The notes: a model not told the origin generated them from the sequence alone. DNA of 64,000 nucleotides from Spirosoma spitsbergense DSM 19989 (GCF_000374085.1 NZ_KB893548.1:27496-91495), one strand, 5' to 3'. Counted from the first letter of the stretch, positions 36,062-46,290 are shown. Translations and numbers: made by a program.

Positions 36062-36814
36062 ATGAATATCCTACTCCTTAAAATAACGCTCATGCCCTCG
36101 GTCATTGCGCTGGTGACGCTGGCCATTCGAAGGTGGGGGAATCGGGCGGGCGGGTTGATTGGAAGTATGCCGTGGATTGCCGGACCGATCCTCCTTTTTT
36201 TTATTCTGGAACAGGGCAAAGCCTTCGGTATTCATTCTATTCAGGGTTCCATGACGGGTATCCTGGCGTTAATCAGCTTCTGTTTCAGCTACTCGGCCAT
36301 TTCCCGAAAACTGACCTGGTTGCCTACGCTGCTACTGTCATACGGCATATACACGATTACGGCACTGTTCTTTAATTATTTACAGCTCAATTTGTGGCTG
36401 AGTTATGGGGTGGTGCTAGGATGTGTATTGCTGGCTCTCCGGTTTTTTCCCGTCCCGGGGAATATGACAATCACGCCAAAGCGTTTACCCTTCGATATTC
36501 CAATTCGGATGCTGGTAGCCACGTTATTCGTGTTAATTATCACCGGGTTAGCTGCCGTTTTGGGACCTAACTGGAGTGGTATCCTGACGCCATTTCCAAT
36601 CCTGACCTCGATTCTGGCCATATTTACCCACACGCTTCAAGGCAGTGATGCCACTATACTGACGCTGCGTGGACTTCTGATCGGGTTGCTGGGGTTCACC
36701 ACCTTTCTGTTTCTACAGGCCTATTTACTGCCTGAATTTTCTGTGGCCATTTCATTCGGAATTGCCTTTCTGGTGAACGCAGGTATCAATTTAGTGGCCA
36801 GTCGGGTGTGGTAA
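36062..36814 (+). CDS. Integral membrane protein of unknown function
   Basis: A 250-residue protein with about eight hydrophobic segments and short loops. The N-terminal segment GSMPWIAGPILLFFILEQGK recalls a family of proteins with a G-x-P-x-x-x-G-P-x-x-x-F-x-x-x-E-Q-G pattern that is known mainly from proteobacterial genomes and has no assigned function. ATG 36062 is chosen; the frame is open upstream to 35984 but that part is Ser/Pro-rich and not hydrophobic. The gene follows the ATE-like gene by 103 bases on the same strand. Transporter or lipid-flippase roles are possible but not supported. Confidence 0.7.
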   Translation: MNILLLKITLMPSVIALVTLAIRRWGNRAGGLIGSMPWIAGPILLFFILEQGKAFGIHSIQGSMTGILALISFCFSYSAISRKLTWLPTLLLSYGIYTITALFFNYLQLNLWLSYGVVLGCVLLALRFFPVPGNMTITPKRLPFDIPIRMLVATLFVLIITGLAAVLGPNWSGILTPFPILTSILAIFTHTLQGSDATILTLRGLLIGLLGFTTFLFLQAYLLPEFSVAISFGIAFLVNAGINLVASRVW

Positions 36815-36828
36815 GGGGGAGACAGCAT

Positions 36829-37077
36829 CTAATTAGCTCTTCTAAAAGTAATCAAATGTTGATTTTTGATTACCCACTCATCACCTGCTTCGATTATTCT
36901 ACAAGCAGGCAAGGGTTCACCACCGTAGGCATCAGAATGAAAAGTCTCGATCAGACACTTTTTTGCTAGCGTTCGTAGACCGACGCTAGTCGCGATGGGA
37001 GTGAATCCTGCTCTATCCATATCCTGTTGTAAACGGTCAACAAAAACGTAGTCTATCGGAGATAGTTGCTGTTCCAT
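36829..37077 (-). CDS. 3' fragment: winged-helix-like tail (82 aa)
   Basis: An ATG at 37077 could restart translation downstream of the stop, giving MEQQLSPIDYVFVDRLQQDM onward. The frame is the same as the 5' part (495 bases apart, a multiple of three), and the codons between the stop and this ATG also read as protein, so this is most likely the remnant C-terminus and not a separate gene. It resembles a small winged-helix domain (TSVGLRTLAKKCLIE helix; WVIKN end). Confidence 0.4.
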   Translation of the reverse strand: MEQQLSPIDYVFVDRLQQDMDRAGFTPIATSVGLRTLAKKCLIETFHSDAYGGEPLPACRIIEAGDEWVIKNQHLITFRRAN

Positions 37078-37212
37078 TATAATAAGAAGCAGTGCTAGCT
37101 CATAACTTTCAAGTCCTCCAACATTGCTAATTGGTGTTTTAGTTATCGTTTCAACTCTTTTAGTTTTTGCGAGGAGAGCATTGATCTTCTCCGTTATGTC
37201 ATTCTCTAATTT

Positions 37213-37569
37213 TTAAAAATTACTTCTTGACCCGGCTTTGTATGGTAGAATTGAACGATGTTGTATGTCAAATGGGAATCTGCCTATTCTTTCGTCTGAA
37301 CAGCATACCATTACAACATCCTTTTTGCACGCGAAAGCATAACCAAGTTCATACCATACATTCGGATTATCAAGTGTAATATCAACCAAAATAATTTCTG
37401 CTGTCTTTATGCGACTTTCAATTTCTTCGATAGGAATTTCAACGGAAGGGTCTTTATCCACTCTGTATGGCTCTAAGCCAGCATTTTTGATTGCAGGCTC
37501 AAATACGTCGCTGTATCTGAGGTCAAATTTATCTCCATCAAAAGGTTGAGCTACGAAGCAAGTTCTCAT
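37213..37569 (-). CDS. 5' fragment: TIR-like nucleotide-binding domain (118 aa)
   Basis: The intact part of the broken gene that could still be translated. It holds nearly the whole TIR-like domain: AQPFDG near the N-terminus, the acidic EEIESRIKTAEIILVDITLD, and WYELGYAFACKKDVVMVC, in which the Glu is the residue expected to act in NAD or nucleoside cleavage or binding. It ends ILPYKAGSRSNF before the stop. Whether the truncated product folds or works is unknown. Confidence 0.6.
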   Translation of the reverse strand: MRTCFVAQPFDGDKFDLRYSDVFEPAIKNAGLEPYRVDKDPSVEIPIEEIESRIKTAEIILVDITLDNPNVWYELGYAFACKKDVVMVCCSDERIGRFPFDIQHRSILPYKAGSRSNF

Positions 37570-37624
37570 CAATGTACAGAATTGTAATTTCTCACAATTA
37601 TAGGCGTTTTGACTGGGTTTCTAC

Positions 37625-37661
37625 ACAAAAAAGCCCGGCTACTGTGCAGCAGCCGGGCTTC
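37625..37661 (-). terminator. Intrinsic terminator of clpB
   Basis: The stem AAGCCCGGCT/AGCCGGGCTT with an 11-base loop is followed on the minus strand by a T-run, 15 bases past the clpB stop codon. It ends clpB transcription and protects the downstream broken gene from read-through. Confidence 0.9.
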
Positions 37662-37675
37662 TGAAAATCAGTTCA

Positions 37676-40312
37676 TTACATCTGACCGGCGGCCCGGTCA
37701 ATCTCTGCGTCCAGATTAGTAAAGGCAATCTCGCCTTCGGGATTCAACTCCATCAGTACAACGGAATCTTTTTTGACCTCGCCCGACAGAATGGACTTGG
37801 ACAGTTCATTAAGTACCCGGCGTTGCAGCACGCGTTTCAGCGGACGGGCACCAAACTGCGGGTCGAACCCTTCTTCGCCAATTTTGGTCAGTGCTTCATC
37901 GGTAGCATCGAGTTGGATACCGTTTTCGGCGAGTCGCTGTTTGATGCCCCGGAACTGAATGTCGACAATCTTGCGGATGTTAGCTTTCGTTAGTGGCTCG
38001 AACATCACAATCTCGTCAATCCGGTTCAGAAATTCCGGGCGGATGGTCTGGCGCAACAACTCCATCACGGCAGTTTTGGCCTCTTCCAGTACCAGCGAGT
38101 GATTCCAGCCTTCATCTTCGGTAAACTTCTCCTGAATCAGATGGCTACCGATGTTTGAGGTCATGATGATGATCGTGTTCTTGAAGTTGGCCACGCGTCC
38201 TTTATTGTCCGTCAGGCGGCCTTCATCGAGTACCTGCAGCAGGATGTTCCAGACATCGGGATGCGCTTTTTCGATTTCGTCGAGGAGCACTACCGAGTAC
38301 GGTTTGCGCCGAACGGCTTCGGTCAGTTGACCGCCTTCGTCGTAACCTACGTAACCCGGAGGGGCCCCAATCAACCGGCTGACGGCGTGGCGTTCCTGAT
38401 ACTCCGACATATCGATGCGGATCATCGCATTCTCGTCGTTGAACAGGTATTCAGCCAGCGTACGGGCCACTTCCGTTTTACCAACGCCTGTGGTACCCAG
38501 GAAGATAAACGAACCGATGGGCCGCTTGGGGTCCTGCATCCCCGCCCGGCTCCGACGCACGGCATCGGCCACCACTTCAATGGCTTCTGCTTGTCCGGCC
38601 ACGCGCTTGCCCAGTTCCTGCTCCAGATTTAGCAATTTTTCGCGGTCGCTCTGGAGCATTTTCGATACCGGAATACCTGTCCACTTGGCTACCACTTCAG
38701 CAATATCTTCAGCGGTTACTTCCTCCTGCATCATCCGGTCCGACGTGTCCTTGTCCGTACCTTCCTGAGCCAGTGAGTTTAGCTTTGTTTCCAGTTCGGG
38801 AATTTTGCCGTACCGAATCTCCGCTACTTTGCCATAGTCGCCGGCGCGTTCGGCCTGTTCGGCTTCAAAGCGTAACTGATCTAATTGTTCTTTCAGCGTC
38901 CGGCCTTCATTGACGGATTCTTTCTCGGTTTCCCACTTCGCTTTAAGATCGTTACGTTCTTCGCTGAGGTCTTCAATCTGCTTGTTCAGAATGCTTTCTT
39001 TTTCCCGGTTATTTTCCCGGCGGATGGCCTCCCGTTCAATCTCCAACTGCATGATGCGCCGGTTCAACTCATCGAGTTCTTCGGGAACGGAGTCCATTTC
39101 CAGGCGGAGTTTAGCGGCTGCTTCGTCCATCAGGTCAATGGCTTTATCGGGCAAAAAACGGTCGGTAATGTACCGGGTCGATAACTCGACGGCGGCAATC
39201 ACAGCATCGTCTTTTATCCGGACGCCGTGGTGGAGTTCGTATTTCTCCTTGATACCGCGTAGAATTGAGATAGCATCGGGCATGTCCGGCTCATCCACGA
39301 TAACAGCCTGAAAACGACGTTCTAGGGCCTTATCTTTCTCGATATATTTCTGATACTCTTTCAGTGTAGTGGCTCCAATGGTATGCAGCTCACCGCGCGA
39401 AAGAGCTGGTTTCAGCAGGTTGGCCGCGTCCATAGCACCTTCGCCACCGGCACCCGCGCCCACCAGCGTATGAATCTCGTCGATGAACAGAATAATCTGT
39501 CCGTCAGAATCCGTCACTTCCTTGATAACCGCTTTCAGGCGTTCTTCAAATTCTCCTTTGTATTTGGCACCCGCAATGAGCAGGCCCATATCGAGGGAAA
39601 CGATGGTTTTGGTTTTCAGATTTTCGGGTACATCGCCCGAAACAATCCGCTGGGCCAGTCCTTCCACAATGGCCGTTTTACCCACGCCCGGTTCGCCGAG
39701 CAGGATTGGGTTGTTTTTGGTCCGGCGGCTCAGAATTTGCAGCACCCGCCGGATTTCTTCATCGCGACCAATAACCGGGTCAATTTTACCGGTCCGGGCG
39801 CGTTCGTTCAGGTTGATGCTGAACCGCTCTAACGATTGATATTTTGCTTCTGCGTTCTGGTCTTTCACCGAGTTTCCTTTTCTAAGTTCATTGATAGCCG
39901 CTTTCGTCTGTTTCTCGTTGAAACCGGCATCGCGTAATAGGGTTGCAATCTGGTCTTTACCGCCCATCAGGCCCAGCAACATCAGTTCGACACTCACGAA
40001 TTCGTCGCCAAATTCTTTGGTGTAACCGCTGGCTTTGGCCAAGGCTGCGGCTGTATCGTTGCTCAGGTATACGCCATTGTTCCCCCCTGATACCTTGGGA
40101 TAGGTAGTCAAAATAGCCTCTAAAGCAGCGGTCGTGTTCTGTAAATTAACCCCCAGTTTTTTGGCAACGAAGCCAACGACGTTCTCGTCTTCCGACAGGA
40201 TGGCCTGGAGCAGGTGGCCGGTTTCAATGGCCTGCTGCCCGTTGCCGAGGGCGATTTCTGACGCCTTCTGCACAACCTCCTGCGCTTTTACCGTGTAATT
40301 CTTGAAGTCCAT
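37676..40312 (-). CDS. clpB: ATP-dependent disaggregase ClpB
   Basis: An 878-residue Hsp100 chaperone that, with DnaK, pulls proteins out of aggregates. An N-terminal Clp_N repeat domain (about 1-145) is followed by the first AAA domain (Walker [30 protein letters not shown]), a long coiled-coil middle domain (about 400-540, present in ClpB but not ClpA or ClpC) and the second AAA domain (Walker [35 protein letters not shown]). Length is close to the usual 860. No CIRCE element was seen upstream. Its own terminator follows. Likely heat-induced by family knowledge only. Confidence 0.98.
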   Translation of the reverse strand: MDFKNYTVKAQEVVQKASEIALGNGQQAIETGHLLQAILSEDENVVGFVAKKLGVNLQNTTAALEAILTTYPKVSGGNNGVYLSNDTAAALAKASGYTKEFGDEFVSVELMLLGLMGGKDQIATLLRDAGFNEKQTKAAINELRKGNSVKDQNAEAKYQSLERFSINLNERARTGKIDPVIGRDEEIRRVLQILSRRTKNNPILLGEPGVGKTAIVEGLAQRIVSGDVPENLKTKTIVSLDMGLLIAGAKYKGEFEERLKAVIKEVTDSDGQIILFIDEIHTLVGAGAGGEGAMDAANLLKPALSRGELHTIGATTLKEYQKYIEKDKALERRFQAVIVDEPDMPDAISILRGIKEKYELHHGVRIKDDAVIAAVELSTRYITDRFLPDKAIDLMDEAAAKLRLEMDSVPEELDELNRRIMQLEIEREAIRRENNREKESILNKQIEDLSEERNDLKAKWETEKESVNEGRTLKEQLDQLRFEAEQAERAGDYGKVAEIRYGKIPELETKLNSLAQEGTDKDTSDRMMQEEVTAEDIAEVVAKWTGIPVSKMLQSDREKLLNLEQELGKRVAGQAEAIEVVADAVRRSRAGMQDPKRPIGSFIFLGTTGVGKTEVARTLAEYLFNDENAMIRIDMSEYQERHAVSRLIGAPPGYVGYDEGGQLTEAVRRKPYSVVLLDEIEKAHPDVWNILLQVLDEGRLTDNKGRVANFKNTIIIMTSNIGSHLIQEKFTEDEGWNHSLVLEEAKTAVMELLRQTIRPEFLNRIDEIVMFEPLTKANIRKIVDIQFRGIKQRLAENGIQLDATDEALTKIGEEGFDPQFGARPLKRVLQRRVLNELSKSILSGEVKKDSVVLMELNPEGEIAFTNLDAEIDRAAGQM

Positions 40313-40506
40313 GATGGCGTAGGTTTTGGTTTTTTGTTAGTCGTATACCTAGTAACAAACCAAGTGCCGGGCTGGTTTTACGGACATTTTGGCTTGTTTA
40401 TACCCCAAGAAGTTGTCAATTTCGGTTATTATGTCACATGTTGATCAAAAGTGAGAAAGGAATACTGATGGACTGGCAGGTGCTTTGGGCATCAATGAAA
40501 AAAGAA

Positions 40507-40527
40507 AAACCGCCTGTGAAGCGGTTT
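40507..40527 (-). terminator. Probable terminator of the SDR gene
   Basis: AAACCGC and GCGGTTT form a 7-bp stem with a 7-base loop. On the minus strand the stem is followed by TTTTCTTTTTT, and it lies about 90 bases past the SDR stop codon. An open frame of 62 codons over this spot is not coding. Confidence 0.65.
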
Positions 40528-40618
40528 CCTGTTACAACAGAAGTTTGTTGGTTGACAAAAAAAGGGCTTTGTGTAGAAAACAGGATGCGTAAAATTATGT
40601 CCTGCCAATGAGTGCTCA

Positions 40619-41392
40619 TCAACTATTCAACCGGGTAGATCCTCCATCCAGCGGATAATCGCAACCGGTAACGAAGCCTGCTTCATCGGAGCAGAGATAG
40701 AGGGCCAGGGCACCCACTTCTGCCGGTTCGGCCATGCGGCCGATGGGTTGCGTTTTCGAGAGTTTCTCGAACATTTCAGCTTCCTGACCGGGATAGTTTT
40801 TTGCCAGATACCCGTCCACGAAGGGGGTATGCACCCGTGCGGGCGAAATGCAGTTGCAACGGATATTATCTTTCAGATAGTCTTTGGCTACGGATAACGT
40901 CATGGTTAGCACCGCGCCTTTGCTCATCGAATAGGCAAAACGGTCGGAGAGACCCAGCGTGGCGGCTATTGATGCCATGTTGAGCACTACGCCCCCGCCA
41001 TTGGCCTTCAGGTGTGGAATGGTAGCGTGCAGACAGTTGTAAACACCCTTGATGTTGATGCGGTAAATACGGTCGAAGTCGGCTTCGGTGGTCGTTTCTG
41101 CCGTGCCAATGTGTGATACCCCCGCATTGTTGACCAGAATATGAATCGGTCCCTGACCGGCAATCTGATTGACGACCTCGATAACCTGTTGCTGATTGGA
41201 AACGTCGAGGGCGTGGCTCGTAGCCTGCCCCCCCGACTCCCGAATTTGAGCAGCGGCTGCGTCGGCCTGCTCCTGATTCAGGTCGAGGATATGAACGGAT
41301 GCGCCTGCTTTGGCGAACGTTTTGGCAATTGCCAGCCCAATACCACTGGCCCCGCCTGTAACGAGAGCGGTTTTGTTGTTGAGTGAGAACAT
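40619..41392 (-). CDS. SDR family oxidoreductase, possible sugar-acid dehydrogenase
   Basis: A 257-residue classical SDR. The cofactor motif is TGGASGIGLAIAKTF (about 12-26), with an Asp after the second strand (HILDLNQEQ) that favours NAD. NNAGVSH, the Ser in NMASIAATLG, and YSMSKGA (Y-x-x-x-K) follow. It is 80 bases downstream of a UxaA-family dehydratase gene on the same strand. In related bacteria such pairs act in L-fucose or uronate breakdown, for example as 2-keto-3-deoxy-L-fuconate dehydrogenase; that is inference. The start at 41392 is chosen because 14 upstream codons come from the boundary repeat. Confidence 0.88.
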   Translation of the reverse strand: MFSLNNKTALVTGGASGIGLAIAKTFAKAGASVHILDLNQEQADAAAAQIRESGGQATSHALDVSNQQQVIEVVNQIAGQGPIHILVNNAGVSHIGTAETTTEADFDRIYRINIKGVYNCLHATIPHLKANGGGVVLNMASIAATLGLSDRFAYSMSKGAVLTMTLSVAKDYLKDNIRCNCISPARVHTPFVDGYLAKNYPGQEAEMFEKLSKTQPIGRMAEPAEVGALALYLCSDEAGFVTGCDYPLDGGSTRLNS

Positions 41393-41411
41393 AGTCAATG
41401 AGTGAATTGGC

Positions 41412-41459
41412 GAATGAATGAGTGAATAGTACATGCGTCAGCTATTCGCTCATCCACTC
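41412..41459. repeat. Gene-boundary inverted repeat, GAATGAGT-type arms
   Basis: Arms 41412-41428 and 41443-41459 match at 14 of 17 positions and are made of GAATGAGT-like units; similar single units extend toward 41400 and 41470. It fills the 80-base gap between the dehydratase and SDR genes. The same unit type is seen in the 25035 element. Confidence 0.65.
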
Positions 41460-41472
41460 ATTCAAAATTGGA

Positions 41473-43131
41473 TTAAAGTGAAACGCCCCGTTTCCAGGGA
41501 ATAAAATCGTCCTGCCCCAGCCGTTCGGCCTGGGTTATTGTTTCGCCAGAGGCTAACCGGATAATGTAGTCCAGCAAAGCATCCGCGTTTTGTGGGATGC
41601 TTTGCTCGCCATCAATGATGGGGCCGCTGTCGAAATCAATGACATCGGGCATCCGGTTTTTCAGAATCGTGTTGGTCGATACTTTCACGACCGGGCAAAT
41701 AGGGTTGCCAGTTGGGGTACCAAGTCCCGTAGTGAACAGAATAACGTTTGTGCCCGAACCGGCCATGCCTGTAGTAGCTTCCACATCGTTGCCGGGGGTG
41801 CACAGCAGATTAAGGCCGGGTATGGTGGCAGGTTCGGCGTAGTCCAGTACGTCGGTCACGGGGGCGTTTCCGCCTTTCTTGGCGGCCCCTGCCGATTTGA
41901 TGGCATCCGTAATCAGACCATCTTTGATATTCCCCGGCGATGGATTCATGTCGAAGCCCGACCCGACAGCTTCTGCCTGCGCCGAGTAGGTGCTCATCAG
42001 GGTGATAAACTTCTGCGCTTTGTCGGTATCGTCGGTGCGGTTGATGAGTTCCTGCTCCACACCGTTCAGTTCCGGAAATTCGGCCAAGATGGTTTTACCA
42101 CCCAGGGCTACCAGCGTATCCGACAAATGCCCCAGAACCGGATTGGCCGAAATGCCCGAAAAACCGTCGGAACCGCCACATTTCAGGCCCACTGTGAGTG
42201 CACTGAGGGGAGCAGGTTTTCGTTCTATTTTATTGATTTCGGTCAGTCCGAGAAATGTTTCTTTGGTCGCCTGTGCCATGAGGGCGTATTCCGTACCCGC
42301 CTGCTGTTCGAATAGTAATAAGGGTTTGTTGAACTTCGGGTTTTGCCGTTTGATTTCGGCGGCAATCATGTCGGTCTGTAAATGCTGGCAACCCAGGCTC
42401 AGCACCGTAGCACCGGCCACGTTCGGGTTATTGATGAATCCTGCCAGCAGAGAACACAGATAACCCGAATCCTGCCGGGTGCCGCCACAACCCATTTCGT
42501 GGGTTAGGAACTTGATGCCATCTACGTTTTTGAAGGGACGATTAGCGGTAGAATGGTTCGGCTGCGTCGGTTCGATGAACGGCTGCATCTTCTTAACGAC
42601 ATCCATTTCGCCCGCTTTGTAGAGACTCAGTAGTTCATGTACCTGCTCGCGGTATGTTTCGGGTTGGGCATAGCCCAGTTCGCGCTCAAACGCATCTTTC
42701 AGAATGAGTACATTCCGGTTTTCGCAAAAAACCAGCGGCACCACGAGCCAATAATTGCGCGTACCTACGCCCCCATCGGCCCGGTGGTAGCCCATGAACG
42801 TGCGGCCTTCCCAGTCCGAAACGGCGGGTGGCTGCCAGGAGTAAGGCTGCTTCTTGTCGAGGCCGTAGGGATCGGCATCATGCTTAAGGTTAAAGGTCGT
42901 GATGGGCTCCCCCCGTTTAATGGGCCGGGTTGCTTTTCCAACCAGTACCCCATACATGGTGATGGGGTCGCCGGGCTGCCGGTCTTCGGTCACGAATTTA
43001 TGCTTGGCCGCAACGGCGTAGGGCAGTTCGTAGGAGTCGTCTTCAAAATCAATTTGTTCGCCCACCGACAGGTTACGGAGTGCTACGATGACGTTGTCGC
43101 CGGGGTGAACTTTTAAAACACGGGCAGTCAT
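41473..43131 (-). CDS. uxaA: UxaA family dehydratase (altronate/fuconate dehydratase-like)
   Basis: A 552-residue sugar-acid dehydratase. The N-terminal SAF domain (LKVHPGDNVIVALRNLSVGE, about 1-95) precedes the D-galactarate/altronate dehydratase region, which has GYHRADGGVGTRNYWLVVP, THEMGCGGTRQDSGYL, LKCGGSDGFSGISANP and TGLGTPTGNPICPVVKVSTN. Conserved Cys and His groups there bind a metal. UxaA converts D-altronate to 2-keto-3-deoxygluconate, but uxaB and uxaC are not in the window. With the adjacent SDR gene an L-fuconate or other sugar-acid route is also plausible. Confidence 0.9.
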   Translation of the reverse strand: MTARVLKVHPGDNVIVALRNLSVGEQIDFEDDSYELPYAVAAKHKFVTEDRQPGDPITMYGVLVGKATRPIKRGEPITTFNLKHDADPYGLDKKQPYSWQPPAVSDWEGRTFMGYHRADGGVGTRNYWLVVPLVFCENRNVLILKDAFERELGYAQPETYREQVHELLSLYKAGEMDVVKKMQPFIEPTQPNHSTANRPFKNVDGIKFLTHEMGCGGTRQDSGYLCSLLAGFINNPNVAGATVLSLGCQHLQTDMIAAEIKRQNPKFNKPLLLFEQQAGTEYALMAQATKETFLGLTEINKIERKPAPLSALTVGLKCGGSDGFSGISANPVLGHLSDTLVALGGKTILAEFPELNGVEQELINRTDDTDKAQKFITLMSTYSAQAEAVGSGFDMNPSPGNIKDGLITDAIKSAGAAKKGGNAPVTDVLDYAEPATIPGLNLLCTPGNDVEATTGMAGSGTNVILFTTGLGTPTGNPICPVVKVSTNTILKNRMPDVIDFDSGPIIDGEQSIPQNADALLDYIIRLASGETITQAERLGQDDFIPWKRGVSL

Positions 43132-43240
43132 TAGACAGGATATTTTTTAAGTATAAGAGTCGCATCAGACCGAAATATACCACTATCGGTAAAAACTTTA
43201 TCGGCTCTTGTTGCGAATGTGAACACCATTGCCAAGTTTT

Positions 43241-44467
43241 ATGGTTCAATTCCCGCTACTACCGATGCCCCTAAACCAGCCTATTTCCCCATCCGGTTTT
43301 CTGTCCGGCCGATTAATGTCGATGGATGCCTACCGGGGTTTCGTTATGGTGTTGATGGCGGCTGAAATCCTGAAATTCTATACGCTACAGGAAGCTTACC
43401 CTGACAGCGGTTTCTGGGCGTTTCTTACGCATCACCAAAGCCACGTGGCATGGGCAGGCTGCTCATTGCACGATCTGATTCAGCCGTCGTTCTCGTTTCT
43501 GGTCGGGGTTGCTTTGCCGTATTCCATTGCCAGTCGCGTAAAACTGGGACAGTCATTCGGGGTTCAATTGGGACACGCCATCCGGCGGTCGCTGATTTTG
43601 ATTTTGCTCGGTATTTTCCTGCGCTCGACCCACGCCAGTCAAACCAATTTTACGTTTGAAGATACGCTCACCCAAATTGGTCTGGGCTACCCATTTCTGT
43701 TTTTGCTCGGTACCGCGAAAACCCGAACCGTTTGGCTTACACTGGGTGCCATTTTAGTTGGTTACTGGCTGGCGTTCGTGTTGTATCCTGCAACGAACGG
43801 CTTCGATTACAGCGCAGTAGGCGTTCCTGCCAGTTGGTCCGAGCACTACACGGGTCTGATGGCGCATTTCAACAAAAACAGTAACCTGGCCTGGGCGTTC
43901 GATACCTGGTTTCTGAACCTCTTTCCGCGCGCGAAACCCTTTCTGTTTAACGGCGGAGGATACGCCACACTTAGTTTTATCCCGACACTTGGTACCATGT
44001 TGCTGGGATTACAGGCTGGCCGGTGGCTGCGCTCCGGTATGTCTTCACGCGACATCCTGAAATACTTTCTGCTGGCGGGCGCTGTCGGTTTGGCCAGCGG
44101 TGTGCTGCTGCACATAACCGGTATTTGTCCCATCGTGAAACGAATCTGGACACCGGCCTGGGTTTTGTTCAGTGGTGGCTGGTGTTTCTGGCTTCTGGCC
44201 TTTTTCTACGGTATTATTGACATGGCCGGGTATCGGAAATGGGCCTTTCCGCTAGTTGTTGTGGGCATGAATTCCATCGCCATTTATTGTCTGGTGCATT
44301 TGATTGATCAGTTCATTATCACTTCTTTTTATACCCATCTGGGGCATGGACCGTTTCTATTGTTGGGTGGCCCGTTCGAATCATTACTTATCGGGCTGGC
44401 TACCCTGGCTACTTTCTACCTGATTCTCTGGTGGATGTACCGTCGAAAACTATTTATACGAATCTAA
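43241..44467 (+). CDS. DUF5009/HGSNAT-like membrane acyltransferase
   Basis: A 408-residue integral membrane protein with about ten segments. [20 protein letters not shown] is the family start (the conserved Asp-x-x-R-G), with [20 protein letters not shown] and [17 protein letters not shown] after it, matching the heparan-alpha-glucosaminide N-acetyltransferase-like family (NagX-like). These proteins may acetylate amino sugars across the membrane. The ATG at 43241 follows a possible TTG at 43229. It ends 6 bases before the adenine deaminase gene, so the two are co-transcribed, though no common pathway is evident. Confidence 0.85.
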   Translation: MVQFPLLPMPLNQPISPSGFLSGRLMSMDAYRGFVMVLMAAEILKFYTLQEAYPDSGFWAFLTHHQSHVAWAGCSLHDLIQPSFSFLVGVALPYSIASRVKLGQSFGVQLGHAIRRSLILILLGIFLRSTHASQTNFTFEDTLTQIGLGYPFLFLLGTAKTRTVWLTLGAILVGYWLAFVLYPATNGFDYSAVGVPASWSEHYTGLMAHFNKNSNLAWAFDTWFLNLFPRAKPFLFNGGGYATLSFIPTLGTMLLGLQAGRWLRSGMSSRDILKYFLLAGAVGLASGVLLHITGICPIVKRIWTPAWVLFSGGWCFWLLAFFYGIIDMAGYRKWAFPLVVVGMNSIAIYCLVHLIDQFIITSFYTHLGHGPFLLLGGPFESLLIGLATLATFYLILWWMYRRKLFIRI

Positions 44468-44473
44468 TTACCC

Positions 44474-46195
44474 ATGATTACTGCCAACATTATAAACCTG
44501 TTCGATCAGACCATTTTTTACGGCACTATAACCGTCAACAGCGGCCGTATTGATCAGATTCACCGCCTTGGCCCCGAACGGGTGGGGGAGCCTTATGTAC
44601 TGCCGGGTTTTGTGGATGCCCACGTACACGTTGAAAGCTCGTTGCTCACGCCCCCGCAGTTTGCCCGGCTGGCGGTCGTACATGGTACCGTAGCAACGGT
44701 GTCCGACCCGCACGAGATTGGTAATGTGCTGGGTGTTGCCGGGGTTCAGTATATGCTTGACGAAGCCCGGCGGGTTCCCTTTAAATTTATGTTTGGGGCA
44801 CCCTCCTGCGTGCCCGCTACTCCCTTCGAAACGGCTGGGGCCACCATTGGCGTACAGGATATCCGGCAACTGCTGGCTCAGAAAGAAATCGGCTATCTGG
44901 CCGAGATGATGAACTTTCCGGGGGTATTGCATCAGGACTCCGATGTGATGGCTAAAATTGCGCTGGCACAGGCGTTTAATAAACCCGTCGATGGCCACGC
45001 GCCCGGCCTGACCGGTACTGATGCCCAGCACTATATAGATGCCGGTATCAGTACAGACCACGAATGTTTTACCTACGAAGAGGGGCTGGATAAGGCACAG
45101 CGCGGTATGAATATCCTGATTCGGGAGGGAAGCGCGGCTCGTAATTTCGAATCACTCATCCCCCTGCTGGCTCAGTTTCCGGAACAAATTATGTTCTGTT
45201 CTGATGATAAGCACCCGGATACGCTGGCCGAAGGGCATATCAATCAACTGGTAGTTCGGGCACTGGAAAAAGGTAATTCCCTCTGGCATGTGCTTCGGGC
45301 AGCCTGCCTGAACCCGGTATTACATTACCGGTTGCCGGTTGGCCTGCTCCGGGAAGGGGACCCGGCCGATTATATTGTTGTGGACAATCTTCAGGATTTT
45401 CGGGTGCAGCAAACGGTCATCAATGGCGAAGTCGTAGCCCAGGACGGGCAATCCAGGATTCCCGATTTGCGGAGTGAGCATGTCAATAAATTTGACTGTT
45501 CGCTGAAGGAGCCTGCCGATTTTAGTGTGTATACGGCAGAGGGACAGGCTGGCAATTCTGCCGGGTCAATTCGGGTTATTGAAGCCCTCGATGGGCAATT
45601 GATTACCAACGAACTTCATCTGGCACCGAAACGGGTGGGTAATGAACTAGTGGCCGATGTTGACCAGGACGTACTGAAGTTAGTCGTTGTCAACCGGTAT
45701 CAGGATACGCCCCCGGCGGTGGCGTTTATTAAAAATTTCGGCCTGAAACACGGGGCAATTGCCTCGTCGGTTGGGCACGACTCACACAACATTACGGCCG
45801 TTGGCTGCGACGATGATAGTATCTGTCGGGCGGTTAATCTGATTATCGACGCCGGAGGGGGACTATCGGCTGTGACTGGAGGAGATTCGGAACAGGATGA
45901 AAAGGAAGTAATGAGCCGTCGCGCATTCTTGCATCTGACTACTACGCCCGAAACGTATCTGGTGGCATTACCCGTGGCGGGGTTGATGACAGACCGGGAT
46001 GGGTATGCCGTGGCGGATGATTATCGGCGGCTCGACGACTTTGTGAAGCAGGAACTGGGTAGTACGCTGGCTGCTCCGTTTATGTCGCTGTCATTTATGG
46101 CACTTCTTGTCATTCCGAATCTAAAACTTAGCGATAAGGGTCTGTTTAATGGTTTAAGCTTCTCTTTCGTGTCGTTGGAAACGGAAAATGGGTAA
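44474..46195 (+). CDS. ade: Adenine deaminase
   Basis: A 573-residue amidohydrolase that turns adenine into hypoxanthine and ammonia. The metal ligands are visible: His-x-His in VLPGFVDAHVHVESSLLTPP, then the His in VDGHAPGLTG and TDHECFT, and the Asp pair in MFCSDDKHPDTLAEG. The C-terminal domain has GLKHGAIASSVGHDSHNITA and GGGLSAVTGGD, both standard for this enzyme. Length matches the usual 550-600. It starts 6 bases after the acyltransferase gene. Confidence 0.96.
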   Translation: MITANIINLFDQTIFYGTITVNSGRIDQIHRLGPERVGEPYVLPGFVDAHVHVESSLLTPPQFARLAVVHGTVATVSDPHEIGNVLGVAGVQYMLDEARRVPFKFMFGAPSCVPATPFETAGATIGVQDIRQLLAQKEIGYLAEMMNFPGVLHQDSDVMAKIALAQAFNKPVDGHAPGLTGTDAQHYIDAGISTDHECFTYEEGLDKAQRGMNILIREGSAARNFESLIPLLAQFPEQIMFCSDDKHPDTLAEGHINQLVVRALEKGNSLWHVLRAACLNPVLHYRLPVGLLREGDPADYIVVDNLQDFRVQQTVINGEVVAQDGQSRIPDLRSEHVNKFDCSLKEPADFSVYTAEGQAGNSAGSIRVIEALDGQLITNELHLAPKRVGNELVADVDQDVLKLVVVNRYQDTPPAVAFIKNFGLKHGAIASSVGHDSHNITAVGCDDDSICRAVNLIIDAGGGLSAVTGGDSEQDEKEVMSRRAFLHLTTTPETYLVALPVAGLMTDRDGYAVADDYRRLDDFVKQELGSTLAAPFMSLSFMALLVIPNLKLSDKGLFNGLSFSFVSLETENG

Positions 46196-46290
46196 CTAGA
46201 AAAAAAAAATATACCTGCCGTTTTTAATTCTATTTTTTATCGGTAAGTTTACACACTCCAAGGCTATTCCTAACCTTTTATCTCTCTAAC

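Larger units (their letters stand above)
36829..37569 (-). pseudogene. TIR-like/2'-deoxyribosyltransferase-fold gene broken by one in-frame stop
   Basis: A single reading frame runs from ATG 37569 to 36829, interrupted only by TAA at 37213-37215. Before the stop: a TIR-like or nucleoside-2-deoxyribosyltransferase-fold domain (MRTCFVAQPFDGDKFDLRY; IVELADITLDNPNVWYELGY-like: ILVDITLDNPNVWYELGYAF). After it the frame continues KLENDITEKINALLAKTKRV, then a Leu-rich helix and a winged-helix-like tail. Proteins with this order are uninterrupted in my knowledge of the family, with an acidic residue where the stop lies, so a single base change (GAA to TAA) would explain it. The DNA is clearly more AT-rich than its neighbours, which suggests transfer. 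A sequencing error is possible. Confidence 0.75.

Noticed and set aside
40434-40622. 62-codon minus-strand frame after the SDR gene
   Set aside because: It runs through the terminator hairpin and has no protein character.
41393-41434. N-terminal extension of the SDR at 40619
   Set aside because: The 14 residues (Ser/His-rich) are encoded by the GAATGAGT-type repeat.
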